Source: Bdellovibrionaceae bacterium UBA6776
GTDB taxonomy: Bacteria; Bdellovibrionota; Bdellovibrionia; Bdellovibrionales; UBA1609
Direction: 5' to 3'
Length of the DNA: 25,299 nt
NCBI GenBank assembly: GCA_002453155.1
Contig: DKGG01000061.1
Location: forward strand, 1 to 25,299
A model generated the notes under the pieces. It was not told the origin of the DNA, made no database searches, and saw only the letters and a list, made by a program, of their open reading frames with translations. Shown here piece after piece: positions 1 to 7,579 of the stretch (the stretch's first letter is position 1; the number at the start of each line of letters is the position of its first letter). The translations under genes and the position numbers were made by a program.

Positions 1-200
1 TAAATAAAATCTATATCAATATGGAGATAACCTCTCAAAATCACTCCCTACCACTCGAAGTCGAAAAGAACCCGAAAGAAGGCGCAAAAACGTCACCCTG
101 TGAGTATTTTGTTCACTGAAATCCAATAGATTGGCCCCAACCGTGGCGTAGGCTTTGCTTTCTTTGAAGAAGAGCAAATTTTCTTTGAAGGGATTTTGAA

Positions 201-1706
201 ATGACAGTCTTTTGGAACAAACAAACCGTGGTGGCTCTATTGGCAAGCATCCTATTTGTAGGCATGTCTGTGGGATGTGGTCCCAAATCGGGTGGCTCCA
301 ATGACCGAGTCGTTCCAGCGGACACCCAGTCGGCGAACCCTCAAAATGGAAGTGGTGAAAAGCCCACCGCGGAGGGCACTCAAAAAGATGAAAACCCTGA
401 TGATGTAAAGGTCTTTGAAAAAAACCTGACCCGCGATGAAGCCGAGCGGGAAAGGCGCGAAAGATTAAAAGAATTCTCTTACGATCAACTTGAAAAAGAA
501 CGTGGATATGAACCTTCGACAATCAATGATTCCACTCCAAATTCGTCCGGAGAAAGATACGGTGAATTCGGTGCGGTCCTTTTTGACGATCCCATGTGGT
601 ATCCAGGACTTCCAGATTACCCAGCGGGGCACGCGTCCTCCATTTTGAAACCCATTTTTACTCAAGGGGAATCCGTGAGTAAGTATGCTTTCACAGATGG
701 CAAATCGGATGACCTGATGGACCTTGCCATCAAAAAGTCTGATGAAACTTTTGAGTTGATCCGAACGAAACCTGAAAATTACTCAAAAGATGCGATTGTC
801 GAAAGTCGCATCCTCGCAAAACGCATTCAAGACGTTTACTTGTCCATTGACACCTACGACTCGGCAAATATCTCTTTGTATGTAAAGTTGGCAGACGGCG
901 ATACCGACAAGCCCATTCGTTTGGAGTTTCATGGGAAGCTCGATGCTCAGCGGATGGCTTCTTTGAACCAAAGAAACATCAAAGGTGACAAAGACCTGAC
1001 TTTTCAAGCGACCCTGTCGTGCATGGACTCCGAAGGTGGTTGCCAAAATGCCATCGTACACTTGCAACAGATCAATGGCGGCAAAATCTGTCGTACGGCT
1101 TACTTGGTCTATCGTTCCGGTGATGCTCACATCACCATGTCTTCAGCCGATCGACTGTATTTTGAAGCCTCTGCAAACTCCAACTACAAAGTCATTGCCA
1201 ATTTCTTGGGAAATACCGCGTTCAATTCTTGTTTGGTTAACAAACAACGCAAAGACTTTCCGAACCGGTTGATCCAACACCTGCGTGCTTATTGCGGTCA
1301 AAGTGATCAAATGAAACTGCCCGCAGCAAAAAGCATTGGGCTTCGCACTTGGGCGGCCGCTTATGGTGCATCCGCATTTCGACTGACGTTTAAAGAGGAG
1401 TCTCAGTTTGCGGGCGACAAAGATATGGAAACCTTCTCGATTCAAGGTCCTTTGGTCTACGCCCACAAAAAGAATCCCATTTACTCGCAAAAAATTGATG
1501 TGGTTGGCAGAGGATTTTTCGCAAGCAAGATTCAAAGTGCCTACCTTGTCAACAATGATGCTGGTGGCAATTTGAACATTCTTTTACGATTCGCCGGCGA
1601 TAAAGAAGAAGAATTGAGATTTTCGTCCACTTCTTTGATTCGAAAGACAACAACTTTGAATCCTTCACAAGAAATCGAACAAGTTTCTGACGACCCTCGG
1701 GGTTAA
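201..1706 (+). CDS. Exported, probable lipoprotein of unknown function (501 aa)
   Basis: I do not recognise a family. The N-terminus has a hydrophobic segment (about residues 8-25) ending in SVGC with Cys26, which fits a relaxed lipobox, followed by a Gly/Ser/Asn/Pro-rich linker as in many surface lipoproteins. Residues about 65-100 are highly charged (Glu, Arg, Lys) and may be helical. The rest looks beta-rich. A module near residue 200 (AKRIQDVYL then an NISLYVKL strand) resembles one near residue 436 (ASKIQSAYL then an NLNILLRF strand), so the fold may be an internal duplication. Several cysteines lie between residues 274 and 365 and could form periplasmic disulfides. The ATG at 201 follows a GAAGGG ribosome site. 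A TIGR02147-type regulator starts 68 bases downstream on the same strand, so the two may be cotranscribed. Confidence 0.8.
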   Translation: MTVFWNKQTVVALLASILFVGMSVGCGPKSGGSNDRVVPADTQSANPQNGSGEKPTAEGTQKDENPDDVKVFEKNLTRDEAERERRERLKEFSYDQLEKERGYEPSTINDSTPNSSGERYGEFGAVLFDDPMWYPGLPDYPAGHASSILKPIFTQGESVSKYAFTDGKSDDLMDLAIKKSDETFELIRTKPENYSKDAIVESRILAKRIQDVYLSIDTYDSANISLYVKLADGDTDKPIRLEFHGKLDAQRMASLNQRNIKGDKDLTFQATLSCMDSEGGCQNAIVHLQQINGGKICRTAYLVYRSGDAHITMSSADRLYFEASANSNYKVIANFLGNTAFNSCLVNKQRKDFPNRLIQHLRAYCGQSDQMKLPAAKSIGLRTWAAAYGASAFRLTFKEESQFAGDKDMETFSIQGPLVYAHKKNPIYSQKIDVVGRGFFASKIQSAYLVNNDAGGNLNILLRFAGDKEEELRFSSTSLIRKTTTLNPSQEIEQVSDDPRG

Positions 1707-1718
1707 ATCGAAAAAGCA

Positions 1719-1777
1719 CTTGAGTCTTTGTAGACCTCCATGAAAATATAATTGAATTCAGGAGGTCTCAAGGAGTG
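1719..1777 (+). promoter_or_regulatory. Shine-Dalgarno-sequestering hairpin ahead of the TIGR02147 gene
   Basis: The arm AGACCTCC (1732-1739) is the exact reverse complement of GGAGGTCT (1761-1768). The second arm contains the Shine-Dalgarno GGAGGT (1761-1766), eight bases before the GTG start at 1775. The stem continues inward past one bulged A with TGAA (1741-1744) and TTCA (1757-1760), leaving a 12-base AT-rich loop. A further pair of arms, CTTGAG (1719-1724) and CTCAAG (1767-1772), competes with the bottom of the stem or extends it. No T-run follows, so this is not a standard terminator. Translational control of the downstream gene is inferred; a dyad operator is the alternative. Confidence 0.55.
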
Positions 1778-2686
1778 GAGATTCTTTCCCATCAAACACC
1801 CAGTGCCATCGAAATCAAAAGATCTGTTGCAGAGCCCAGTCTTCCAGTGATTGGAAGCTATACGGATTACCGCCTTTTTCTTAAAGATTTCTATGAATTT
1901 CGAAAATTCCAAACCCGAAAAGACCGTCGGCCTTATTCTTATGCCATGTTTTCGGCGGCAGCAGACATTCGTTCGCCCAATTATTTGAAATTGGTGATCG
2001 AAGGGAAGCGAAACCTTTCTGAAGCTATGGGTAAGAAGTTTGCCAAGGCGATGAATCTGTCCAAGGCCGAAACCGATGAGTTTTTGGCCCTGGTTCGCTT
2101 CACTCAAACCGAAAATCCTTTGGAACGAAATCAAAAGCTCAAAGAACTTTCAGATCTTCGAGTGGGCAAAAAGCTTAAAACCGGAGAAATCAATCAAGAC
2201 ACTTGGGAGAAAGTGCCCAGTTGGGTGGCTTGGGTTCTACATGCATTGACGGATCAAAAAGATGTTTCCGCAGATTTTGAATCTTTGTACGGACATCTGC
2301 GCAGAAAGGCCAAACCGGATGTGGTTCGAAAAAGCCTTGAGCGATTGATGGAATCAGGTGAGCTGGCCCGCGGAGAGGATGGAAGTCTTCAAAAGGGACG
2401 ATTGTTGATGTCGGGCTCAGAAAATGTGCCCGTGGATTTGGTCCGCAAAATTCAATCCGAGCTGATCTACTTGGGGCTTGAGTCTTTGGCTCAAGATCCT
2501 CCACAAGACCGTGAGTTTGGAGCCATGACCGTGGCCCTGACCGAAGAGGAATTTGAAAATCTCAAGTTTGAACTTCGGCAGTTTCGAAAACGATGGACCA
2601 AAGACATTATGGTCAAGCGCCAGGAGTCCAAAGGAGATCGCGTTTTTCAACTCAATATTCAATTGTTTCCAGTGAGTGAGAAATAG
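1775..2686 (+). CDS. TIGR02147/DUF4423 family protein, putative regulator
   Basis: This 303-aa protein matches the TIGR02147 family, best known from Bdellovibrio and Fibrobacter. An N-terminal YTDYRLFLKDFYEFRK segment leads into a helix-turn-helix-like region (about residues 55-110: SYAMFSAAADIRSPNYLK, then a GKRNLSE turn) resembling Cro/CI-type domains. The C-terminal DUF4423 part (about 145-300) ends with the family hallmark FQLNIQLFPVS. It has no signal peptide or membrane segment, so it should be cytoplasmic. The start is GTG at 1775, supported by GGAGGT at ideal spacing; that site is buried in a hairpin. DNA binding and control of the lipoprotein gene upstream are inference. The family function is not established. 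Confidence 0.88.
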   Translation: MEILSHQTPSAIEIKRSVAEPSLPVIGSYTDYRLFLKDFYEFRKFQTRKDRRPYSYAMFSAAADIRSPNYLKLVIEGKRNLSEAMGKKFAKAMNLSKAETDEFLALVRFTQTENPLERNQKLKELSDLRVGKKLKTGEINQDTWEKVPSWVAWVLHALTDQKDVSADFESLYGHLRRKAKPDVVRKSLERLMESGELARGEDGSLQKGRLLMSGSENVPVDLVRKIQSELIYLGLESLAQDPPQDREFGAMTVALTEEEFENLKFELRQFRKRWTKDIMVKRQESKGDRVFQLNIQLFPVSEK

Positions 2687-2699
2687 AGAGAAAAAACTC

Positions 2700-2786
2700 T
2701 CTGAGGTCTGACACTCGGCTTTAAGAAAATAGCTTTTCACTTTCGGGGGGGGGAGGGGAAAGCGCCAAGTGTCAGGTGGTCTCAGA
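2700..2786. repeat. Long imperfect palindrome with a G9-A-G4 tract in its loop
   Basis: The outer arms TCTGAG (2700-2705) and CTCAGA (2781-2786) and the inner arms CTGACACT (2708-2715) and AGTGTCAG (2768-2775) are exact complements, joined by two possible G-U pairs and a three-base bulge. Inside, GCTTT (2718-2722) can pair with AAAGC (2759-2763) and GAAAA (2725-2729) with TTTTC (2734-2738). The loop also carries nine Gs, one A and four Gs (2745-2758). The arrangement resembles REP-type palindromic elements or a structured RNA. No transposase is nearby. Copy number elsewhere cannot be judged from this window. Confidence 0.5.
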
Positions 2787-2870
2787 AAGCGGTATCAAGT
2801 GACGTCCAACATCCGCATACGTACTACATCCACATAAGGGAGCAAACCTTGGGCCAAACCGCTCTTCAAG

Positions 2871-2884
2871 TCAACGGCCGTTGA
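2871..2884. promoter_or_regulatory. Perfect 14-bp palindrome TCAACGGCCGTTGA
   Basis: The dyad is exact over 14 bases and lies 72 bases before the start of the RNA methyltransferase gene. It has the size and symmetry of a dimeric regulator's operator, but no matching regulator is known here and a chance palindrome cannot be excluded. I found no convincing -35/-10 pair around it. Confidence 0.25.
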
Positions 2885-2956
2885 AAAGGTTATAGAGACA
2901 ATTTCTGTCATTTTGCGCTAAAACAGGGGCTCAAAAAGGGAACCCAATCTCATAAG

Positions 2957-4153
2957 GTGGCAACTGAAGTGACCAATCCATCGACCAACGAATCAGAGGC
3001 CATCCATTGCGCCTTGGCAGGCCGCTGCGGTGGCTGCCCCTGGATCCAAATTCCAGTCTCAGAACAGCGCCAAAAAAAGATTTCTGAGGTGTCCTTGTTG
3101 GAACCGCAGAAGCCCGTTCAGGTGGTCTCTGTAGGCGAACAGCGCTTGAGAGACCGAGTGGACCTGACCCTGATCAAAAACCCTGGAGAGCCTTCTCAGA
3201 TCGGTCTTTGGTCCCTTCAGACTTCGGGACCAAACGCTCCATCGGGTCCCCGCGAGTTGGTGGACCTCAAGGAATGCCCCATGATGAGCGAGGAACTAGA
3301 GACCTGGTTCAAAGAGTTCCGTGAAGACCTTCCTCCCGTTGCCATGGGTTCGGTGCGGTTGCGAATTTCTCCCACAGGAGAGCGAGGAGTTTGGCTGGAT
3401 CTCTCTCATCAAGATGTCAAAACCCTGATGGACGAAAAGGAATACTTCACTCGGCTTCTTCAAAAAGCTCATGTGGAAATTGGCCAACGGAAAAAACCCC
3501 TTCGACTCAAAGATGGAGAGTTGAAGCTTGAAAAAAAGATGGATTTCAAACCTTGGTTTTGGAGTTGGGATGAAAACGAAAAAGTTTACCCCTTGCTGGG
3601 TCCCATTGGAGGCTTTACTCAATCCGGCCGCAAAGCCAATAAAGCCTTGGTGGGAGAGGTTTTAAAATCCTGCCGCCAGTCCGGTGATCTTTTGAAGTTG
3701 GATCACTGGGTGGAAGCTTTTTGCGGCAGTGGAAACTTCACCTATCCTCTCAGTCAGAGTGTGGAACGTGTTTTGGCTTTTGAAAATGATCGCCAAAGTT
3801 TGGAAGCCCTTGAAGAGGGTTTGGAAAAGAATCAAATTTCAAATGTGAAGTTGATGGCGGTGGATGCAAAATCCAAGCGGCAAATGGAAGAATTCCACCA
3901 AGAGCTTCAAAAATGGAGTGATTATGGACTTCTGGCAGATCCACCGCGCTCGGGGCTGATGAAACTTTTGGACGAAATCAAAGAGCAGCGGATTCGCCCC
4001 AAAGCTTTGGTTTATGTGTCCTGTTCCGCACCCAGTCTATTGAAGGATGGTGAGCAATTGAAAAAGCTAGGGTATAAGCTGCAAACTTTAGCCTTGGTCG
4101 ATCAGTTTGTTCACTCGCCCCATGTGGAATGGGTCAGTCTTTGGACCCTATAA
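2957..4153 (+). CDS. 23S rRNA / tRNA 5-methyluridine methyltransferase (RlmC/RlmD/TrmA family)
   Basis: This 398-aa protein is a SAM-dependent RNA uracil C5 methyltransferase. Cys18-X5-Cys24-X2-Cys27 (CALAGRCGGCPW) plus Cys107 form the [4Fe-4S] site seen in RlmC and RlmD. There is no N-terminal TRAM domain, which resembles RlmC more than RlmD. The catalytic half contains GGFTQSGRKANK, the SAM-binding FCGSGNFTYPL, LLADPPRSGL, and VYVSCSAPSLL, whose Cys356 is the expected nucleophile. HVEWVSL near the end supplies the expected general base Glu391. The start is GTG at 2957 with only a weak ribosome site, so initiation is slightly uncertain. Whether the target is U747, U1939 or a tRNA cannot be decided from sequence, so no gene symbol is given. 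Confidence 0.9.
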   Translation: MATEVTNPSTNESEAIHCALAGRCGGCPWIQIPVSEQRQKKISEVSLLEPQKPVQVVSVGEQRLRDRVDLTLIKNPGEPSQIGLWSLQTSGPNAPSGPRELVDLKECPMMSEELETWFKEFREDLPPVAMGSVRLRISPTGERGVWLDLSHQDVKTLMDEKEYFTRLLQKAHVEIGQRKKPLRLKDGELKLEKKMDFKPWFWSWDENEKVYPLLGPIGGFTQSGRKANKALVGEVLKSCRQSGDLLKLDHWVEAFCGSGNFTYPLSQSVERVLAFENDRQSLEALEEGLEKNQISNVKLMAVDAKSKRQMEEFHQELQKWSDYGLLADPPRSGLMKLLDEIKEQRIRPKALVYVSCSAPSLLKDGEQLKKLGYKLQTLALVDQFVHSPHVEWVSLWTL

Positions 4154-4221
4154 GCTCAAAATCTTGTGAAAGTTTTTAAACAAGGCTTTCAAATCCCTCA
4201 AAAGCATCTTGCCCCGGTCTT

Positions 4222-4253
4222 TTGTAAACTAAATTCAATTTTAGTTTACAAAT
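4222..4253. promoter_or_regulatory. Perfect 13-bp inverted repeat upstream of the small ORF
   Basis: The left arm TTTGTAAACTAAA (4222-4234) is exactly complementary to TTTAGTTTACAAA (4241-4253) around the six-base loop TTCAAT. It ends 13 bases before the ATG of the 67-aa protein, so as RNA it would sit right next to that ribosome site. It is AT-rich and has no T-run after it, which argues against an intrinsic terminator. An operator or a 5'UTR hairpin are both possible. Confidence 0.5.
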
Positions 4254-4266
4254 CTGGAGAGGATTC

Positions 4267-4470
4267 ATGGCTAAAAACAATGTGAAACCACACGAAATCA
4301 AAACGGTGAAGAAGATGAATTATGGTCAACCCGCCAGAAGGCTTGCTGATGATGGGAATCCGGTCACGTTGGGTGAAGAAGAAGGCAGCTACGTTGACCA
4401 AAGCAACAAGCAAAAGGCAAAAGATCTGCTGCCACACAATCCCATTCATCCACCGGAATGGAAGAACTGA
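4267..4470 (+). CDS. Small hypothetical protein (67 aa)
   Basis: I do not recognise a family. The product is hydrophilic, charged and rich in Lys, Asn and Pro, with no signal peptide, membrane segment or cysteine. It ends HPPEWKN. The ATG at 4267 is preceded by GGAGAGG at good spacing, and a perfect 13-bp inverted repeat lies immediately upstream, which supports a real, possibly regulated gene. It stands alone on the plus strand and converges with the metalloprotease gene, whose stop lies 11 bases past its own. A chance ORF remains possible, but the clean ribosome site makes it less likely. Confidence 0.6.
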   Translation: MAKNNVKPHEIKTVKKMNYGQPARRLADDGNPVTLGEEEGSYVDQSNKQKAKDLLPHNPIHPPEWKN

Positions 4471-4481
4471 TCCAGAGATTT

Positions 4482-5267
4482 CTAAAAGCAGTGCGCTTTT
4501 TGCGAAGATTCATAAGCAGGCATCAATCCAGGCGCCCGTTCGCTCAAGTCCGCAATGCGTGAATCAGAAGAAGGGTGAGTGGACAAAAATTCTGGCCCGC
4601 CACCGCCGCCTTTGGCCTTCATCAACTTCCAAAGTTCAGGAGCCTGTCTGGGGTCAAACCCGGCCTTTGCCATATACTCCAAACCCAGTCGGTCCGCTTC
4701 GGTTTCTTGCTTGCGACTGAAGGGGAGCAGAATTCCAACCTGTGCTCCCATTCCAAGAGCAGCCATCAAATACTTATCGTTTTTAGAGTTTTTCCCCAAA
4801 ACTGCGTCGGCCACTTGAAGTCCTGCTTGAGTGAGCATCCCTTGAGAAACCCGCTCATTTCCATGGTGAGCCAAAACGTGACCAATTTCATGACCGATCA
4901 CTGCAGCCAACTGATCTTGATTGGCCACCAAAGACATCATTCCTGTATGAACACCCACATTCTTTCCAGGAAGGGCAAAGGCGTTGGGTGTGGGATCTTT
5001 AAAGACTTTGATTTCCCATTCACTGGGATTTTCGCCCATGGCTTTTAGGAGTGCAGTCGTGACACATTTTACTTTGCGATTTTCTTCTGGGTCTGAAGAT
5101 GTGACCTGCTTCTTTTTCAATTCATTGAAAGAGGCATCGCCCATCTCGGCCATTTGACCTTCGCCCACAAGTAAAACCTGTTTTCTGCCCGCAGGAGTGG
5201 TGGCGCAGGCCGAAACGAACAATGCAGCAAAGCTGACAACCAAAGGGAATTTGATTCGAGAAAACAT
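4482..5267 (-). CDS. M48 family metalloprotease, lipoprotein
   Basis: The 261-aa protein starts with MFSRIKFPLV, a signal segment and lipobox VSAC (Cys21), so it is an envelope lipoprotein. It has the zinc protease signature GHEIGHVLAHH (HEIGH at residues 126-130) and a downstream QETEADRLG motif giving the third zinc ligand, near Glu190. The C-terminal STHPSSDSRI block is typical of the YggG/LoiP branch of M48, which is involved in envelope protein quality control. I chose the ATG at 5267 because AAGGAG precedes it by seven bases; an in-frame upstream start at 5342 would run into the aldo/keto reductase gene and spoil the signal peptide. It lies 26 bases behind that reductase on the same strand, so the two are probably cotranscribed. 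Confidence 0.93.
   Translation of the reverse strand: MFSRIKFPLVVSFAALFVSACATTPAGRKQVLLVGEGQMAEMGDASFNELKKKQVTSSDPEENRKVKCVTTALLKAMGENPSEWEIKVFKDPTPNAFALPGKNVGVHTGMMSLVANQDQLAAVIGHEIGHVLAHHGNERVSQGMLTQAGLQVADAVLGKNSKNDKYLMAALGMGAQVGILLPFSRKQETEADRLGLEYMAKAGFDPRQAPELWKLMKAKGGGGGPEFLSTHPSSDSRIADLSERAPGLMPAYESSQKAHCF
4484..4501 (+). terminator. Weak hairpin-plus-T terminator between convergent genes
   Basis: AAAAGC (4484-4489) pairs with GCTTTT (4495-4500) across a five-base loop and is followed by one more T, directly after the small ORF's stop. The dyad is symmetrical enough to act from both sides. The stem has only two G-C pairs and overlaps the last codons of the opposing metalloprotease gene, so this is tentative. 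Confidence 0.3.
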
Positions 5268-5293
5268 TTTTATTCTCCTTAAAAGTTCAACGC

Positions 5294-6172
5294 CTATGAA
5301 AGCGAGACAGAAATGGAATCCAATGTTTTTGGCACATCCCACTTGGGAGAAAAATCTGGATTGATCTGACGATGGTTGAGAGCTTGCAAGTTGTTCAACT
5401 GGCTCTTGTCGGATTCGTCGAGGTTCAAATCCAAAGCTTCCAAATTGGATCGCAAATGGTCAATGGTGGCGGTTTTTGGAATTGCAACAACAGGTGCTTG
5501 ATCAATCAACCAAGACAATGCCACCTGCGCTTCAGAAACCCCGTGTTTGGTGGCGATATTTTGCAAAATGGGGTGTTTGAACACCTCGCCTCGAGCCAAA
5601 GGGGAATAGGCCATCAAAAATTTTTCATGCCGAACCAACCATTCCAAAACAGCACCTTGAGGAAGGAAGGGATGGTACTCCACTTGGTCGCAAATAAAGT
5701 AGGGGGAAATTTCATAGGCCTGTTCCAACTTGTGAACGGGGAAATTGCTTACGCCAAAGTTTGCAATGGATCCTTCGTTGACCAATTCTTCCAAGGCACC
5801 CAAGGTTTCAGCCAATGGCACCGATTCGTTGGGCCAGTGAATCAACATCAAATCAATGCAATCGGTTCGAAGCTTTTCAAGACTGACTTGAGTGGAGTCA
5901 ATCACCTCTTGAGGGTCCAAATTGTCTTTCCAAACTTTGCTGACCAAAAAAATCTCGTCTCGCGGAACACTGGACTGTTCAATAGCTGCGCCCACGTATT
6001 CTTCGTTTTGATAAATTTGGGCTGTATCGATCAAACGGTAGCCCATTTCTAGACCTTTTTTGACAATGTCAGTGCACTGATATTCGTTGAGTTGCCATGT
6101 TCCCATTCCAAGTTTTGGAATTTTAAAATCTTCTCCGCGAATGTATTTCATGGATTGAGGTGCATGATTCAC
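5294..6172 (-). CDS. dkgB: Aldo/keto reductase, DkgB-like
   Basis: This 292-aa protein is a cytoplasmic NADPH-dependent aldo/keto reductase with the complete catalytic tetrad: Asp49 and Tyr54 in RLIDTAQIYQNEEYVG, Lys79 in VSKVW, and His112 in LMLIHWPNE. GVSNF and the cofactor-binding VAIPKTATIDHLRSNLEA near the C-terminus are also present. Overall spacing and motifs resemble Escherichia coli DkgB (2,5-diketo-gluconate reductase B), though physiological substrates of this group are broad (methylglyoxal and other aldehydes) and the symbol is only a nearest-relative guess. The start is GTG at 6172, with AAGGAG five bases upstream; an in-frame ATG seven codons later has no better site. It heads a likely two-gene unit with the M48 protease. 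Confidence 0.9.
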   Translation of the reverse strand: MNHAPQSMKYIRGEDFKIPKLGMGTWQLNEYQCTDIVKKGLEMGYRLIDTAQIYQNEEYVGAAIEQSSVPRDEIFLVSKVWKDNLDPQEVIDSTQVSLEKLRTDCIDLMLIHWPNESVPLAETLGALEELVNEGSIANFGVSNFPVHKLEQAYEISPYFICDQVEYHPFLPQGAVLEWLVRHEKFLMAYSPLARGEVFKHPILQNIATKHGVSEAQVALSWLIDQAPVVAIPKTATIDHLRSNLEALDLNLDESDKSQLNNLQALNHRQINPDFSPKWDVPKTLDSISVSLS

Positions 6173-6300
6173 AAGTGCTCCTTTTGAAAGAAAGAGACAG
6201 CATAGACCCTCTCACAGGGGAGAGCAATCTCATCCCCAGATCGCACGGCATTCTGCTACAGGTCATGAAAGAAAATTCATCGGATCCGAAGATCAATCAA

Positions 6301-7089
6301 TCAGTACTTAAATTCCAAGGCCGTTTGATAGTTCTTGGACTCGCCGGGGACGGTCTTGTCTTCAAATTGCAAAGTATATTTGCCTGCAGGAAGTCTCTCA
6401 GTCAGTGGGTAGCTGACAATTCGCTCTTTCAAATAAGTGGACACCCCTTTAACTTCCCAAACGGTGTCCCCTGTAGAATTGAGAATGCGAAAGTCTCCAA
6501 AAGCGTAGTGTTGATCTTCGGTTTTAAGTTTCACAGAAAAGTGAGTCTTTCCGTCCTTTTCATTTTTCAATTTAAAATCCTCAATCAAAGGAGTGGCTTC
6601 AGGTTTGCTCAGTTGAACCACAACAGGAACAGCCACCGCCACTTTGGCAGAAAGGTTCATAGCTGCTTTGGTGTCAGACATTTTTAAAGGACCATCAAAT
6701 TTGTCGGAAGGTCGAAAATAAAGGTGAGTGCGGTAAATGCCTTTGTCTTTTCCAGCGGATCTGCGAAGCAGAATGCGAACCACCTGTTCCTCGTTGGGCT
6801 TTAAAGTGATTTTTTTTGGGGAGTATCGGAACATTCCATCCGCGGATCGATCATCGGGGGAAACTTTGTCTGCAACACTCATCGATCCATCGGTGTTCAT
6901 TTTATAATACCGGGTAGAAATTCGATAAGTTTCTGGCTTGTCGCCACGGTGGCGGATGGAAACTTGAAAGACCTTCTGATCTGGAGTCAAAACCACCCGG
7001 GTGGGAAAAACTTGGAGAGAAGCCGAAGCAGTTGTGGAAATTATCACCAGCAGAGTGGCAGTGAAGAATTTGAAAAAAGTGCGAGTCAT
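6301..7089 (-). CDS. PapD-like fimbrial periplasmic chaperone
   Basis: This 262-aa exported protein has a signal peptide ending near TTASA, followed by SLQVFPTRVVLTPDQK, the G/A1-strand region of PapD-type chaperones with its conserved Arg. The first domain continues with FQVSIRHRGDKPETYRIS and later LKPNEEQVVRILLRR, the F-G strand area in which chaperones donate a strand to pilins. A second beta domain follows (about 150-262). There is no classical FGL/FGS cysteine pair. It is the last gene of the fimbrial locus, nine bases after the second pilin-like gene, and should carry the DUF4402 subunits through the periplasm to the usher. The family assignment is good; the partner assignment rests on context. 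Confidence 0.8.
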   Translation of the reverse strand: MTRTFFKFFTATLLVIISTTASASLQVFPTRVVLTPDQKVFQVSIRHRGDKPETYRISTRYYKMNTDGSMSVADKVSPDDRSADGMFRYSPKKITLKPNEEQVVRILLRRSAGKDKGIYRTHLYFRPSDKFDGPLKMSDTKAAMNLSAKVAVAVPVVVQLSKPEATPLIEDFKLKNEKDGKTHFSVKLKTEDQHYAFGDFRILNSTGDTVWEVKGVSTYLKERIVSYPLTERLPAGKYTLQFEDKTVPGESKNYQTALEFKY

Positions 7090-7097
7090 GTTTTCTC

Positions 7098-7541
7098 CTA
7101 GTAGATGACTGTTATTATAAACGAAGTTGAATAGTAACCCGGAACTTGATCCGTACTCAATGCGGCACGTGTAGCACTGACATAAAGATAAAGGTCGCCA
7201 GATTTTGAAAGCTTTAAATTGTTGGGTTTATAATTGAAACCCGTTACCGAGATCTTTTGATTGAGGTTCACTCCGGTTCCTGTGATCATTTGCACAGTTC
7301 CCTCTGCGGGCAATGACAAAGTAAAACTGGTATTCTTTTGTCCAGTGATATAGAAGCTGGCATTTTGATCCGTTTCAGAATTTACGTTTGGAAGGGTCAG
7401 GGCCGGATCTCCAGGGAGGGCGGAACCAAAATCGAGACTGGAAATGGTCGTGATATCAATGGGGGTCGTTTGAGAGAAAGCGACTGGACCACAAATCAAG
7501 GTGAGGAGTATGATCAGTTGTCCGAGCCGCTCAAATATCAT
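7098..7541 (-). CDS. DUF4402 pilin-like exported protein, second paralogue
   Basis: The 147-aa product has a signal peptide (cut probably near VAFS-QTT) and one DUF4402-type beta domain: LDFGS near the start, ASFYITGQ, LPAEGTVQMITG in the middle and a terminal SFIITVIY strand. The alternating hydrophobic end with a final Tyr resembles the C-terminal strand of chaperone-usher subunits, the part a chaperone recognises. It is clearly homologous to the protein encoded just upstream but shorter and more divergent. Its ribosome site (GGTGA, ten bases before the ATG) is weak, so it may be made in smaller amounts and act as a tip or minor subunit; that role is inference. It is tightly spaced to the chaperone gene. 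Confidence 0.82.
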   Translation of the reverse strand: MIFERLGQLIILLTLICGPVAFSQTTPIDITTISSLDFGSALPGDPALTLPNVNSETDQNASFYITGQKNTSFTLSLPAEGTVQMITGTGVNLNQKISVTGFNYKPNNLKLSKSGDLYLYVSATRAALSTDQVPGYYSTSFIITVIY

Positions 7542-7579
7542 TTCTAAAGTTTCACCCTAAAGGCAAAACTTCGAAAGTC

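Noticed and set aside
4322..4720. 132-aa plus-strand ORF overlapping the small gene and the metalloprotease 3' end
   Set aside because: It overlaps two better-supported genes, has no ribosome site and no recognisable motif.
5268..5342. Longer N-terminus for the M48 protease
   Set aside because: It overlaps the aldo/keto reductase gene, and the internal ATG at 5267 has an ideal AAGGAG and a clean lipoprotein signal.
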